Part shown: positions 1 to 10,345 of the stretch, one piece after another
Layout of the letters: each line of letters opens with the position of its first letter
Position numbering within the stretch: the stretch's first letter is position 1
NCBI GenBank assembly: GCA_013399855.1
Contig: VXAY01003846.1
Location: forward strand, 1,118,244 to 1,182,243
DNA from: Oxyruncus cristatus
Taxonomy: Eukaryota; Chordata; Aves; Passeriformes; Cotingidae
Direction of reading: 5' to 3'
DNA length: 64,000 nt
Notes under the pieces: model-generated
The model's database searches: none
The model's input: only the letters and a program-made list of their open reading frames with translations
Told to the model about the DNA's origin: nothing
Program-made: the position numbers and the translations under genes

Positions 1-1597
1 ATCTTTCCACATAACTCACTACTATCCACCGGATATAGTAGCTGAATAGCAGTTTTAGAGAGAATTCTTGTGAGTTTTATGAAAATATGTGTCAAAATAA
101 CAGTGTTATGTTGCAGATCTCTCAGCTGAAAGGCAGTAGTAGAAGCTGTCGTATAATAGGATATGAGAGAGTCTGTTTGGTAAAGAGTTCTGTGAACATT
201 GCCCAACCATGAGAAAACCCATGACAAGAGCCTGGAATCCAGACCTTACAATGCCAGAATTTATTGGTTCTGATGCTCACTTCTTACACAGTGCTTCATT
301 TATTTCCCCACCAGACACAGGCATGTGTATGTAGGTATGTTAGTATCAGAAAATACACAATCTGTAACAAATTCTTTCCTAAGTTCAGGTGCAAGAGAAA
401 GGGGCAAGATGCTGCTTGACAGTATATAATAACGGCCTGATTTTGTGCTGAGATTCTTTGTCAGGAACTGCTGCATGGACCTGGATTTTCAGGGAGATGC
501 AACTGGCTGTGTCAGTCTCAAATATGATGTTCAAACTACAGTGTTTTGGTCACAACATCAAAAATCAGTGATAAAATTGATCTCCGAATTCTAGGCATCT
601 AAGAAATCTCAAAAATTTATTTTTGACCTTGCTTTATTTAAAAGTTAACAGGTGTGTTGTCAGTCTGTTACACATCTGTCTTTTAGTCCTTTGTCTTCCT
701 AGCCACTTAGGTTTATCAGTGTCAGGTGAACTTTGAATTTTCTTCTGCTTTAGTTTTGGTTAAGGTTGTATATGACAGAAGGAAAGTTGTCTGGCTTAAA
801 CTAATTTGCTGGTTAACCTTGTCTTTATCTTTGGCCTTTTTGTTAATACAGACCAACTTGTGCTTCTAATTAATGCTGAATTTCTGTCACGTCCCCTCTA
901 GGGTTTTTTTAGCTTTTAAAAAGTATGATTAATTTTTTTTTTTAATTTGCGTCTGTATCACATCTACTATTGACTTTGGTGAAGCCAAGATTTTGTCTTC
1001 TGTATTTCTGAGAAAAAGTACTAAAGCCATTTCTTCTGAATTTTTTTTTCAGATGTTACTTATAATTAAAGGTGCATGTAATCATCCACTTTCAAGAGTT
1101 TCACTGCAAATTTTCAAGCACTTTGTGAGACAAAAAAGATTCCTAATCATATACTTGAGGCTGATATATGAGAAATTTATTTTGTAGTCACTTGTGTGGC
1201 ATTTTTTAAAGTGAACTACGATTGCATTTGTAGCTAAAAGCTACCTCACTGATATTACTTAGAAACATTTGGTGCCTGGGAAGTATTTTCTCTCTGACAA
1301 CATTTACAGTAGTTAAGCCAAATATAAGTGGGCTGTTATTTTCCTGCTAATGAGATGGGATGCTGGCCGTCATTCTATTAAACAGTAAAAGTGAAAATAG
1401 CCAATGCAAAGGACCTCTGATGTCTGTTTTTCAGTTGACACCCAAAGAAATATTTGAAATGTTTATTTCCTATATTGTTTTTAGTATTACAATGGTTTAA
1501 TTAATTATGTGTGTAATTAGCAGTGTCTAGCTTATTTGTGTGAGCTGATTGTTAATATTGTACTTGGATTTTAGTTACATTTTCTTTCTCTTTCCAG
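1..1597 (+). other. ETV1: Intron, 3' end only (upstream exon outside window)
   Basis: This is the tail of the intron ahead of the first visible coding exon. It ends in a pyrimidine tract and CAG at 1591-1597. I looked for the preceding small ETV1 exon (ending ...PDYQAES in human) and did not find it, so it lies upstream. The stretch is AT-rich with T runs near 930-950 and 1041-1049. No repeat or RNA gene was recognised. Confidence 0.8.
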
Positions 1598-1727
1598 TGG
1601 CTTTTCATGGTCTCCCTGTGAAAATCAAGAAGGAACCCCATAGCCCATGTTCGGAACTTGGCTCTGCTTGCAGTCAAGAACAGCCATTCAAGTTCAGTTA
1701 TGGGGAAAAGTGCCTGTACAATGTCAG
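1598..1727 (+). CDS. ETV1: ETV1 coding exon (human residues ~79-122): SUMO motif and MAPK site
   Basis: The exon is 130 nt, with acceptor tttccag at 1591-1597 and donor AG|GTAAAG at 1728. It begins with two bases that complete a Leu codon started in the previous exon, and ends with two bases of a Ser codon. It encodes [16 protein letters not shown] and continues to EKCLYNV. IKKE is a psi-K-x-E SUMO consensus; HSP corresponds to the MAPK site Ser94 and the Lys of GEKC to the acetylated Lys116 of human ER81 (family knowledge). Compared with recalled human sequence, changes are few (LPL to LPV; SEIS to SELG). The open frame continues upstream into intron, so the start is set by the splice acceptor and not by an ATG. 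Identity is very secure. Confidence 0.96.
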
Positions 1728-3235
1728 GTAAAGCAATCAGGAGCATGTTTGCAGTGAGAACTGCTGATTTGAATGAGGAATGACTAAAGAGTAATAAAAA
1801 CATAATAGAGATCTTATAAAACTTACCTCTTCAGCAGATAACAGACTGATGAGATAATGCATTTAGCTGATGAACACTGATGGATTTGTTTACAGTTGTA
1901 TCAAACACTTACATAATCATTTTAAAGCGGTGTTTTTCATCAAAATGCATATTCTCCATTCCTCCTCCATGGGAGATAGCCAGAGTTTAAAAACCCAGGG
2001 TGCAAGTGTGAAATAGAAGGAAGGAGTATCTTGTTTTCTGCACTTGTAGTGAAAATATTTTCAAAATGCATTAGGCATATTAGGATAGAGAGATCTGTGT
2101 AACAGGCAAGAGACTGGCAGGTCTGAGTAACACATTAGGTATTTAACAAGTTTTGCACATGTTGTATGTGTATATTCGTGGGTGATTACAATTTAAAACA
2201 GTATTTCATTAGGCTCTGCATCTTTGGTATTTATTCAAAAGAAGTTGTCTTATTTTATAGGCATAGATATTAAAAGCTTTTTTTATATGTAGGTGGTGGA
2301 GGGGTTTGTTGCTTCTTCATTCTTTATTGACTTTCTTTTGGTTGCATTTCTGTGCAACTCTTTCCTGTAGTGTCAGCAGTGAAGGATTTCTTATTGACGT
2401 ACTACCAAAACTGTTAGCACTTAAAGCATTTACATTTAACTTTTTGGATATGAAGAGGGAAAAAAAAAGGAAAAGACTGTTACCTTTGCCAGTCATAAAG
2501 GAGTGATTTTGGTTTAAAATTTGAATTAATCCACTGATGGATTTAATGGGTGCTGGAGAACCTGACATAGGAAATGATGCAAGCTTGTGCTTACTATATG
2601 CCTATGTCTGCATTTTTCATGTTTAGAAAGAGGGATGATCGAAGTGTTCTGAAGTCCTTTCCTGGTTTGAGACACCTTTGCAAATAGCATCTGTGTATTT
2701 GTAGGACCAGCAGTTTATTTTCGAGAGAGGGTGGTAAAAAAAACCTGTTGGTAGAGGCTGCTGACATCCTAGTGTGGGTAGCTAAGCCAACATACCATTG
2801 TTTTTCTAGGTCAGATCCCTTCCCTCTAGCTGTATTGTTTTACTGTCTCACTTTGTGTTTTGTACAAGCTTTAAAAAAAAAGTCTTGGCAGGCGGTGCCA
2901 GCTCTTTGTGCTCTAGTCCAGGTGCTTCTACTTTTTGTATACCTCCTGTTAGAATGTCACTGTAAGACTGAATATTTTAAAAATACGTTTCTTTGCCCTA
3001 GAGAAGAAAATACTGTGCTGAAACACTTGTCTCTAGCATGATTTGTTGTGTGCTCATCGCAGTGTAAAGTAGAGAATTCCCCTGCCCCGTACTGGTTAAT
3101 AAGTTAATTATAATGAAAAGCTTATAGATGTTACACTTGAGGGGATTTTTTCTGGATGTAGATGCTATGTTGTTTTTTGGGTTTTTTTCTTCTGAAGAAA
3201 TAATGTGACTTGCTTTTCCCTTGCCTTACTAATAG
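1728..3235 (+). other. ETV1: ETV1 intron, 1.5 kb
   Basis: GT at 1728-1729 and AG at 3234-3235 bound this intron. It contains short open frames with no recognisable product and T-rich patches, including an acceptor-proximal T run near 3170-3188. Nothing else was recognised in it. Confidence 0.93.
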
Positions 3236-3424
3236 TGCCTATGATCAGAAACCACAAGTGGGAATGAGGCCCTCCAACCCACCGACGCCATCCAGCACTC
3301 CTGTGTCACCGCTGCACCATGCCTCCCCAAACTCAGCTCAGACGCCTAAACCTGACCGCGTTTTCCCTGCCCATCTCCCTCCATCCCAGTCTATTCAAGA
3401 CAACAGCTTCCCTATGGACCACAG
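3236..3424 (+). CDS. ETV1: ETV1 coding exon (human residues ~122-185): MAPK phosphorylation cluster
   Basis: The exon is 189 nt, with acceptor ctaatag and donor AG|GTAAAA at 3425. The single leading T completes Ser; the exon ends with two bases of Arg. It encodes AYDQKPQVGMRPSNPPTPSS and continues to FPMDHR. TP, TP and SP within NPPTPSSTPVSP correspond to Thr139, Thr143 and Ser146 of human ER81, the MAPK targets that raise transactivation (established for the family). The segment is Pro/Ser-rich and probably disordered. Differences from recalled human sequence lie in the second half (NSAQ for NSTH; QDNSFP for PDSSYP), as expected for a flexible linker. Confidence 0.96.
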
Positions 3425-3723
3425 GTAAAACACGAAACACGTGAGGGACCCATGCAGGTGTTTCAGTTGTGGCTACAGGTCTCTTATATAGAGTAGTACT
3501 GGCCTCCTGGCCACAGCTATTCCCTTTGGGGGACCGAGGTGAAAAACAGCAAGGTTCACAGTGTGAGAAATATGTGTGTTTTGTGAAAGGCTGGCATCCA
3601 GATTGCTGCACTACTGTAGGAGTTCATATTGGCAGTGACAGAATTTTAATGACCTGCTGCTTCTGTCTTGTGAGGGTGATTACAGCATACTGGATAATCT
3701 CATCTAGGTTCTCTTTCCCACAA

Positions 3724-3790
3724 AAGGTTGGACCAGATGTTCTTTCAATGTTTCTTCCAACCTGGGCTATTCTATGGTTCTGTGGTTCTC
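3724..3790 (+). mobile_element. CR1 LINE 3'-end fragment
   Basis: The segment reads GGTTGGACCAGATG, then a diverged middle, CTTCCAACCTGGGCTATTCT and an ATGGTTCTGTGGTTCT tail. This is the layout of avian CR1 3' ends: GTTGGACTAGATGATC...CCTTCCAACC followed by ATTCTRTG tail units. It sits in the intron in sense orientation. The 5' limit is unclear; diverged CR1 sequence may begin near 3610. A 139-codon open frame across 3469-3888 includes this repeat and is not a gene. Confidence 0.8.
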
Positions 3791-4165
3791 TAGAGGCTAG
3801 AAAGTCCTATGGGGTGATGAAGTCAATAGCAGGCATGTTCCTGGCTATAAATATCTGGCCTCTTGCAGTTCACGTATCTAAGAGATAAGTGGCCATGTTA
3901 CAGTGTTGCTGCTTCAGAATATTCTTTGGAAGGGTGATCAATTTTCCAAACCCCTTTGTAATGTGGCATTTCAAACAACTAAGATGCCAACATAAACTGT
4001 GCTTAAATAACATTAGTCTGAGTAAAAGCCACAAGAGCTAGAGACTAGAATTAAAGCTTAAAATGTCCTTAAGTTACCCTGTTTTGTTTTGATACATTAG
4101 AAATCCCCAGACAACTGTCTTTCTTAGCTCAGTTTTGCAACATATATGCTCAGTGGATTCTGAAA

Positions 4166-4341
4166 TGCTTGCAAGAACCAAAGTTGATTCAAATTTAAAG
4201 TACAGGAAGCTCAAGAATGATTAGGGCTTCATTTTTTTTGTGCGACAGTGAGAAGCTTCCAGAGAAAGTCACAGGTTACTTTTTCTTTTTTTTCCTTTTT
4301 TTTAACAAAGTGTGTCTTGTTTATGAAAAGTGATAACAGGA
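4166..4341 (+). repeat. Local duplication, copy 1
   Basis: This segment matches 6214-6380 with many substitutions and small indels. Shared blocks in order: TGCTTGCAAGAACCAAAGTT (against TGCTTGCATGAACCGAAGTT), AGAATGAT (GGAATGAT), GACAGTGAGAAGCTTCCA (identical), GAAAG..CACA.GTTACTTTTT, and AGTGATAACAGGA (identical). It is either an old direct duplication about 2.05 kb apart or two copies of an unrecognised interspersed repeat. Confidence 0.8.
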
Positions 4342-5054
4342 CTGTTTTTTTAGTCCAAACCCTTGTTTTTGGAATTCTGTTAATCCTAACTTTTATTGCA
4401 TGAACCTGTTTTTGTCTGCTCTGTTGTGTGATTGCTCTTGAATGTTTAAAATTCCAGTGGTGTGTAAAGATATATACATATATGGTCAGAAACTCGACTT
4501 AACTCTTAAACATTATCAAATTAAGAAAGACTTGAAAAGAAAATCAGTTGTTGGGAGTGTGATTTGCATGCTTCTGCTCTAATAAGGACTGTTACGTCCA
4601 GGGATTTGTGCAGATCACATCTGAAGGAGGTTGCTAAGGTTAATATTACTGTTCTGTGCCCTGCTGAAATAGCTTTAAATACCACCCAAGGTTCTCTACA
4701 AGCTCTTCTGGAGGTGAAGAAGCACTGAGTAGACCCCTTCAGCTGCTGTAGTCGCCATCTTCTCTTCGACTGTGGACTGTGGTCTAAGCACGCAGGCCCC
4801 CAGTGGAGCCAGAGGGCAGTTTTGATTACAGGATGATGGATAAATGTGTTTCTGTATATACACCAAAGTCAAACTGTCAGGAGACTGAAGCCTTCAGAAG
4901 CTAAATAGGTTATGTGGAGAGAGCAGTAGTAAGATTTTTCAGATGACAAAAATCTTCTGTTTTAAAGCAATTTGTAAAGCGAGTACTGAGCCTCTATGTC
5001 AGCCCTAACTTGAGTGAGTATTTGTAGAGATTTGTATATATCTTAGTGTATACA

Positions 5055-5086
5055 AATACTTGCCCTGCACAATACTTGCCCTGCAC
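5055..5086. repeat. Perfect 16-bp tandem pair
   Basis: AATACTTGCCCTGCAC occurs twice, back to back, with no mismatch. The identity suggests a recent slippage or small duplication within the intron. Confidence 0.95.
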
Positions 5087-6213
5087 AAGCTTTGTAAGCT
5101 TTTTACATGATTTCTGCTTTCTCCCACCCCACCTCTGTCTTTGATATTCATGTTCTTTAGGGCATTTTGCACAAATGCTTCCCTTCTGTAATAGAACATC
5201 ATGTGTTCTCATGAAGTCCAAAATTGCTGACTCAAGCAAAAAACAAATCTAATTTTTCTCCCTTTTTTAAAGGTGGAATTGCAGTGGAAGATATTTTTCC
5301 TAATTTTCTTATTTATTTTGAATCTTGTGTTTGAAGCAAACATGTACTTCATATTTTCATGAAATTCAAATCTTCCTGATTTACAGGGTGATGCACTACT
5401 CAATGATTGTATTTAGAAAATGTCATTTAAACAAATGACTTACCTATGTGAATTAATATGTGAATCTATAACTCAGGGCACATTCCTTTGGAACGTGTGT
5501 TGGTGGCATAAGATAGCGTTAGTATCTAGTCCATACGGCCCATACATCTTCATACAGGGCATGAATGTATGAATGATAAGTGGTCCTAACAAGTACCAAC
5601 AGGAAACAAATCCACTTGTATAAACAAATGGCTTGATTCCATACAAAGCTTCCAGTACAACAAATATTATTAACTTCCTTTGAGGCTTTGTGAGTGAGCC
5701 TGTTTCTTATTTTATCTTCAAGTTGCAATTTTCTGATTCACTCCTTGACAGTTCTTAATGATAATTTCTGCTTCTTTTTTTGGCTAATGAAAAAAGGAAA
5801 AGAGGGAAATGAATGCAGTGCCAGTCAGCCTAACTGTTTCATAATACATTTGAGTTTCTAAGTTTATTTTCTGCAGGTGTAGGTGGAACTGCAAAACCCA
5901 ATGTTACAGCACAGTACACTTTCTACTGCAAAAATTATAGTATTTACAGCAACATTAAGAAAATAAATTTTGTCTCCACTACTACATTGTAATAGTTTCT
6001 ATCTCTGTAGTTTCCACAGTAGTTGTAATTAAGCTATGAGAGCAAACATTTGTCAGACCAAGTTACAGCAGTATTATGACAGATGGTAGTAGAGTTTAAA
6101 TTGTTTCAGAAACATATACTACCTATGAGTTGATAGCCAAGGGTTGCATTGCTTATACAGTCAAACCCCTGCATTGTTCCTCACTCACAGAGTTTTCTCT
6201 AAAAGTCTGGTTT

Positions 6214-6380
6214 TGCTTGCATGAACCGAAGTTGGTTCAAAGTCAAAGTCCAGAAAACTCAGGAATGATAAGGTCTTTATTTTTTTCAGTGTGACAGTGA
6301 GAAGCTTCCATAGAAAGGCACAAGTTACTTTTTTTTTTTTTTTTTAAAAGTGTAATGGTTTATAATAAGTGATAACAGGA
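6214..6380 (+). repeat. Local duplication, copy 2
   Basis: This is the partner of 4166-4341 in the same orientation. The longest shared block is GACAGTGAGAAGCTTCCA, and both copies have a T run after GTTACTT and end in AGTGATAACAGGA. Similarity fades outside these limits. The T run is longer here (about 19 bases). Confidence 0.8.
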
Positions 6381-7438
6381 GTAGTAAGCAGTTTGTTGCA
6401 AGAATGTTGCTCTGCTGTTGGTTAGTGCAGACACAGTATTACTATGGTGGTGGGTACTACTGTGGTAATCTGCAAGAGATAACACGAAGACTTTGTGCAG
6501 TTCATCAGGGCACGGTGGGAAAAGAGCATCCTTGTATTGTTCTGTATGCTTCTGAACCTGCAGACATGCAAGTGATTACATTCAGGCCTTTTAGATCTGT
6601 TAGATGGGATTAAGGGAAGAACTACAAACACAGGTTGTTTAGTAGCATTGCATGTAAATGAAGTTAATTTAAAACTGAATTATCTGAGATTATGCCAATT
6701 GAAGAGCATTTGGGAGTAGTGAATGGCAGTGTGGCTTGTATGGATTACTATTTTCATGTAGAAATTACTAAGGGAAAAAGTTAAGGCAGGAGGGTAATTC
6801 TTTCTCTTAGCAAAAATTTGTACCCTCTCCTGTGAGTACCCCTGTTTGGGTGCTGACATTCTCTTCCCATTACAGCTGAAGTGCAGTGCCAACCTTGCCA
6901 GGTAGATCTCTCATGGCACTGTCCCTGAGAGGACAGAACAGTGGACTTTTACCCTGGAATGTTTCCAAATGTTAGAGCAGACAATACTCTATTCCAAATG
7001 TGTTTACTGTGGTCAGGAATGGTTTTTGTGTAACAGTAAAATGGGTAAGAATAAATTAGAGTACAAGCAATATGTTGGTAACACTTGTGAAAGAGCAGAG
7101 AACTCTACCTACGCCTCCTTTGTGTTACTGTGGTAGAATGTCAGTCTTTCTACTGTTTTGAAGCTGGTATATTTCCTGTTTGTCTCTTCTGTTGAGAGAA
7201 GATAATGAAAGCAAAGAGGATGTGGTGAGAACAGGTCTTAGAGCTGGTATTAATAGGTGGGATTTTTGTATCTTGCTTGTTGCTGTTCTGCCATGCAAGT
7301 GATCCTGATGGGAGCACTTGGCATGACCATAAGCAAAACATTTGTTACTGAGAAAGTGATGCAACCACTAATAATGACCATTTGGGAAATGAAATGTAGC
7401 TCAAGTCCTTTACATGACCTCTCTAACTTGTATCCTAG

Positions 7439-7686
7439 ATTTCGCCGCCAGCTCTCTGAACCTTGCAATTCTTTCCCACCTTTGCCTCCAATGCCAAGGG
7501 AAGGACGTCCAGTATATCAGCGCCAGATGTCTGAACCAAACATCCCTTTCCCGCCTCAAGGTTTTAAGCAGGAGTACCACGATCCAGTTTATGAACACAA
7601 CGCTATGGTTGGGAGTGCAGCCAGTCAAAATTTCCCCCCTCCTCTGATGATTAAACAGGAACCTAGGGATTTTGCATATGATTCAG
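7439..7686 (+). CDS. ETV1: ETV1 coding exon (human residues ~185-268): PKA/RSK sites and two SUMO motifs
   Basis: The exon is 248 nt, with acceptor tatcctag and donor CAG|GTAGGT at 7687. The leading A completes Arg; the exon ends with the first base G of the next codon. It encodes FRRQLSEPCNSFPPLPPMPR, then QRQMSEPNIPFPPQGFKQEY and on to FAYDS. RRQLS and QRQMS correspond to Ser191 and Ser216, targets of PKA/RSK/MSK kinases in human ER81. FKQE and IKQE are psi-K-x-E SUMO motifs. Because the exon ends in phase 1, it can join in frame either to the 69-nt cassette (giving Glu) or directly to exon 21983 (giving Gly). Confidence 0.96.
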
Positions 7687-10224
7687 GTAGGTGACATTCC
7701 TGCATAGTAAAGGAATAAATGAGTCCAAGCCAGTGCTATTGATGTTTTGGTTTTATGAATTGAAACTTGTTGTTTTGATGTTTAAGTCTCACAAATTATG
7801 TCTGAGCTAGCTTAAAAAGTAGTAAGATTGCTACGTAGTACCATGTGACTTGTGCCACCATTGCTTGCTCTCTAAAGGATTTCATTTTCTAGAACTCTAT
7901 GTCCAGAAAGTGCACAGGTTAAAGAAGGTGGAGAAGGAAGTCAAGGGTACAAAACTGAGCTTTCTTAAGAGGGAACTTGTTCTGTACTATCTTGTCTCTG
8001 ACCTCTGAATTTGTGTGCTGCATTTTACGAGCTCTTTCATTTGTCTGCCAGAAATAGAGGACTCTTTCTCCTCTTGCTTGCTTTACTTTAAATCAGGAGT
8101 AACTCCACTGAGGTGGGGTTTATACAGCTATAAAACCAATGAGGGAGAAGAATCGGCCAAATTGGTGTCAGCTTCTCAGTTTGTGCATACTGCTGTGTTT
8201 TGTGGAGGTACATAATCTGTGATGCCAGGTTGCTGATGTAGAGAATACACTGTTGCTATTAATAATGTTTATTATGGTTGTGCTTATAGGGCAACAGGAA
8301 TGGAGCCTTATTGCTCTACAGACAGTACAAAACAGAGGAAGGTGGTGGCAGAGCCTGCTCTCAATAGCTTCTGATCAAAATAGAAAAGATAAGCAATCAA
8401 AAGGATAGAAAAATAAATCAAGGGAATAACACTGTAAATGTTTGACACGATTTAAACGTAATATTTATATTATGCTTGGGAAAAGAGAGAGAATTAGGGA
8501 CGCAAAAAATGAGTTTAGTAATGAGTACCAAGTAACAACGAGAAGAAAGCTGGAAAGAAGGAAACTACAAAACTAGTATGGAGAAATTAAAACACAAGGA
8601 AGTGGGCTAGGTGGGGTAAACAGTTAATTGGTATGGAGCCAAGACAACGCAATCAAAACATGTTTTTCAGTTTTAGTGTGAGTGATTTCTGCTGCTCCTC
8701 TTCAGTATCTGCCTCTGTCCCGCTTCATGTATACCACACTGTTGAAAAGGAGGGATTTCAGTGTGTCCCAGCCATGTTTCTGGAGGGAGGATAGGTTACT
8801 TTCGTACACGTACATGCTGAGTTGTGCAGTGGGAATGGATGTCCCTGTCTGACTTTAGTCTGACTCCTTCTTGTTTTGGGTGCTGCTGTACACCCAGGGC
8901 TCTCCTGCTGATTCAGCCTCTGGCAAGATACTTTTGCACTTAATTTCCCAAAGGCTACATGGCACCTGAGTTGAAGTCTCCTTTGAAATTTTAGCTCATG
9001 AGAAACTAAATTGCGATTTGATACAGTGTATAATTTTTTTTGTTGTTCTTTCTGTAATTAATTTAACATTATTTAGTGGGGTACTTTGTGTTATCATTAA
9101 TGTAAAGTGCTTGTTATAGAGTTGATCTTGATGTTAGAACAGGGGAATTTGGAAAGTAGAGATACTTTTTGCTTTTATTTTTGACAAGCAAAGAACCAGT
9201 CTTTGGTAAATTTGAATTAGGCTAATACAGGGAAGGGACCAGGGCTAAAATACTTCTCCAAGTTTAAATATAAGACAGGATGAAAAGGAGATCTAGAACT
9301 CAACCCGTTAATTAATGAAGGTTCTGAGATATGTGGCTTTGGCAGTTGTGTATCTCTAATCGTACAGAGCAGCATGGGAGAGACTGCCTAGTTAATGTGG
9401 CAGAGGATAATAAATGGGGGACTGGAGTTTCAGGCACTGCAAGTCCCTTGCAACCTTCATGAGCATTGTTACTCGCTCTGCTAAATTAAAGGCAAAAAAA
9501 GGGCCTTTAAACATGCTTCATATTTGGATTGGAAGTGGGATCTTCTTATTGCACACTGTTACTTTAAATCTGGGTTAGCTGATAGCATTTGTCTTTCTTT
9601 GGAATATTCTTTATGGAAAAAAATTAGTAAATTTAATTCTGAAAGGAAGATGTACAAACTTTTATCCAGTCCTGTCATGCCTGATTTTTTTGTGCCAGCA
9701 AGAACAACATTCCACTTTATAGTAATGATGTTCAAGCAAAATTGTTGTTTCTTCTATAGATGAATGATTAGTTTTTAAAAATGTAATAGCTGTGTAACAA
9801 GTGGTCATGAAAAATTAATCTGTTGGTATCAGGAAGTACTTTTATTGGCCTCAGAATCACTGCATTTAAGTTGACACATCTGTACACTCCATAAATTGCA
9901 GTCAACAACTGTGGTCTGTTGATATTTTGTCTTGTTACCATCTGTTCTCTAGAAACCATCATTTTCCATCCTTGCTAAGAGTACATTAAATAACCCCTTA
10001 GGAAACATAATGTATTTGACACTGAATCATTGATTTCATTTTTCACCTATGGATGTTCAGGGAAGGAGGAATGCCTCGGTGAAAAGTCTTTTTTTTGCAT
10101 GATATTTTATTGCAACTCAGATAAAAATATAGAAACATATTTAAAAAATTCATTGTAATGCACTGAGATGTTCCTTTTGGGATGTTTTTGAAAGAGCCTC
10201 ATAAAAGTTTGTTGCTTTTGTGCA

Positions 10225-10345
10225 CTATTCTTTTATACTTTAAGGGAAGCTGGTGAATAAAAACTCTATTAAAACATGACATTAATTATGACATGGGAAA
10301 TGGCAGATCAATTAGTTGTAATTGTAATTGCAGGTATGTAATTTC
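10225..10345. promoter_or_regulatory. Candidate non-coding regulatory element (weak)
   Basis: This AT-rich intronic stretch has repeated homeodomain-type cores: ATTAATTATG, CAATTAG and the doublet TTGTAATTGTAATTGCAG. There is no coding potential. The call rests on composition and motif density only; conservation was not measured. Confidence 0.25.

Larger units (their letters stand above)
3425..7438 (+). other. ETV1: ETV1 intron, 4.0 kb, with a CR1 tail and a local duplication
   Basis: Donor GTAAAA at 3425, acceptor tatcctag at 7431-7438. Besides ordinary AT-rich intron it holds a CR1 3' end near 3724-3790, two diverged copies of one segment (4166-4341 and 6214-6380) and a perfect 16-bp tandem pair at 5055-5086. 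All are listed separately. Confidence 0.93.

Noticed and set aside
3469..3888. 139-codon open frame on +, the longest in the window
   Set aside because: It lies in an ETV1 intron, spans a CR1 3' end, and has no recognisable domain or sign of splicing.
8282..8560. Possible CR1 remnant (CCTTATTGCTCTACAG...)
   Set aside because: One short block resembles the CR1 phrase before the 3' end, but no ordered second block follows convincingly.
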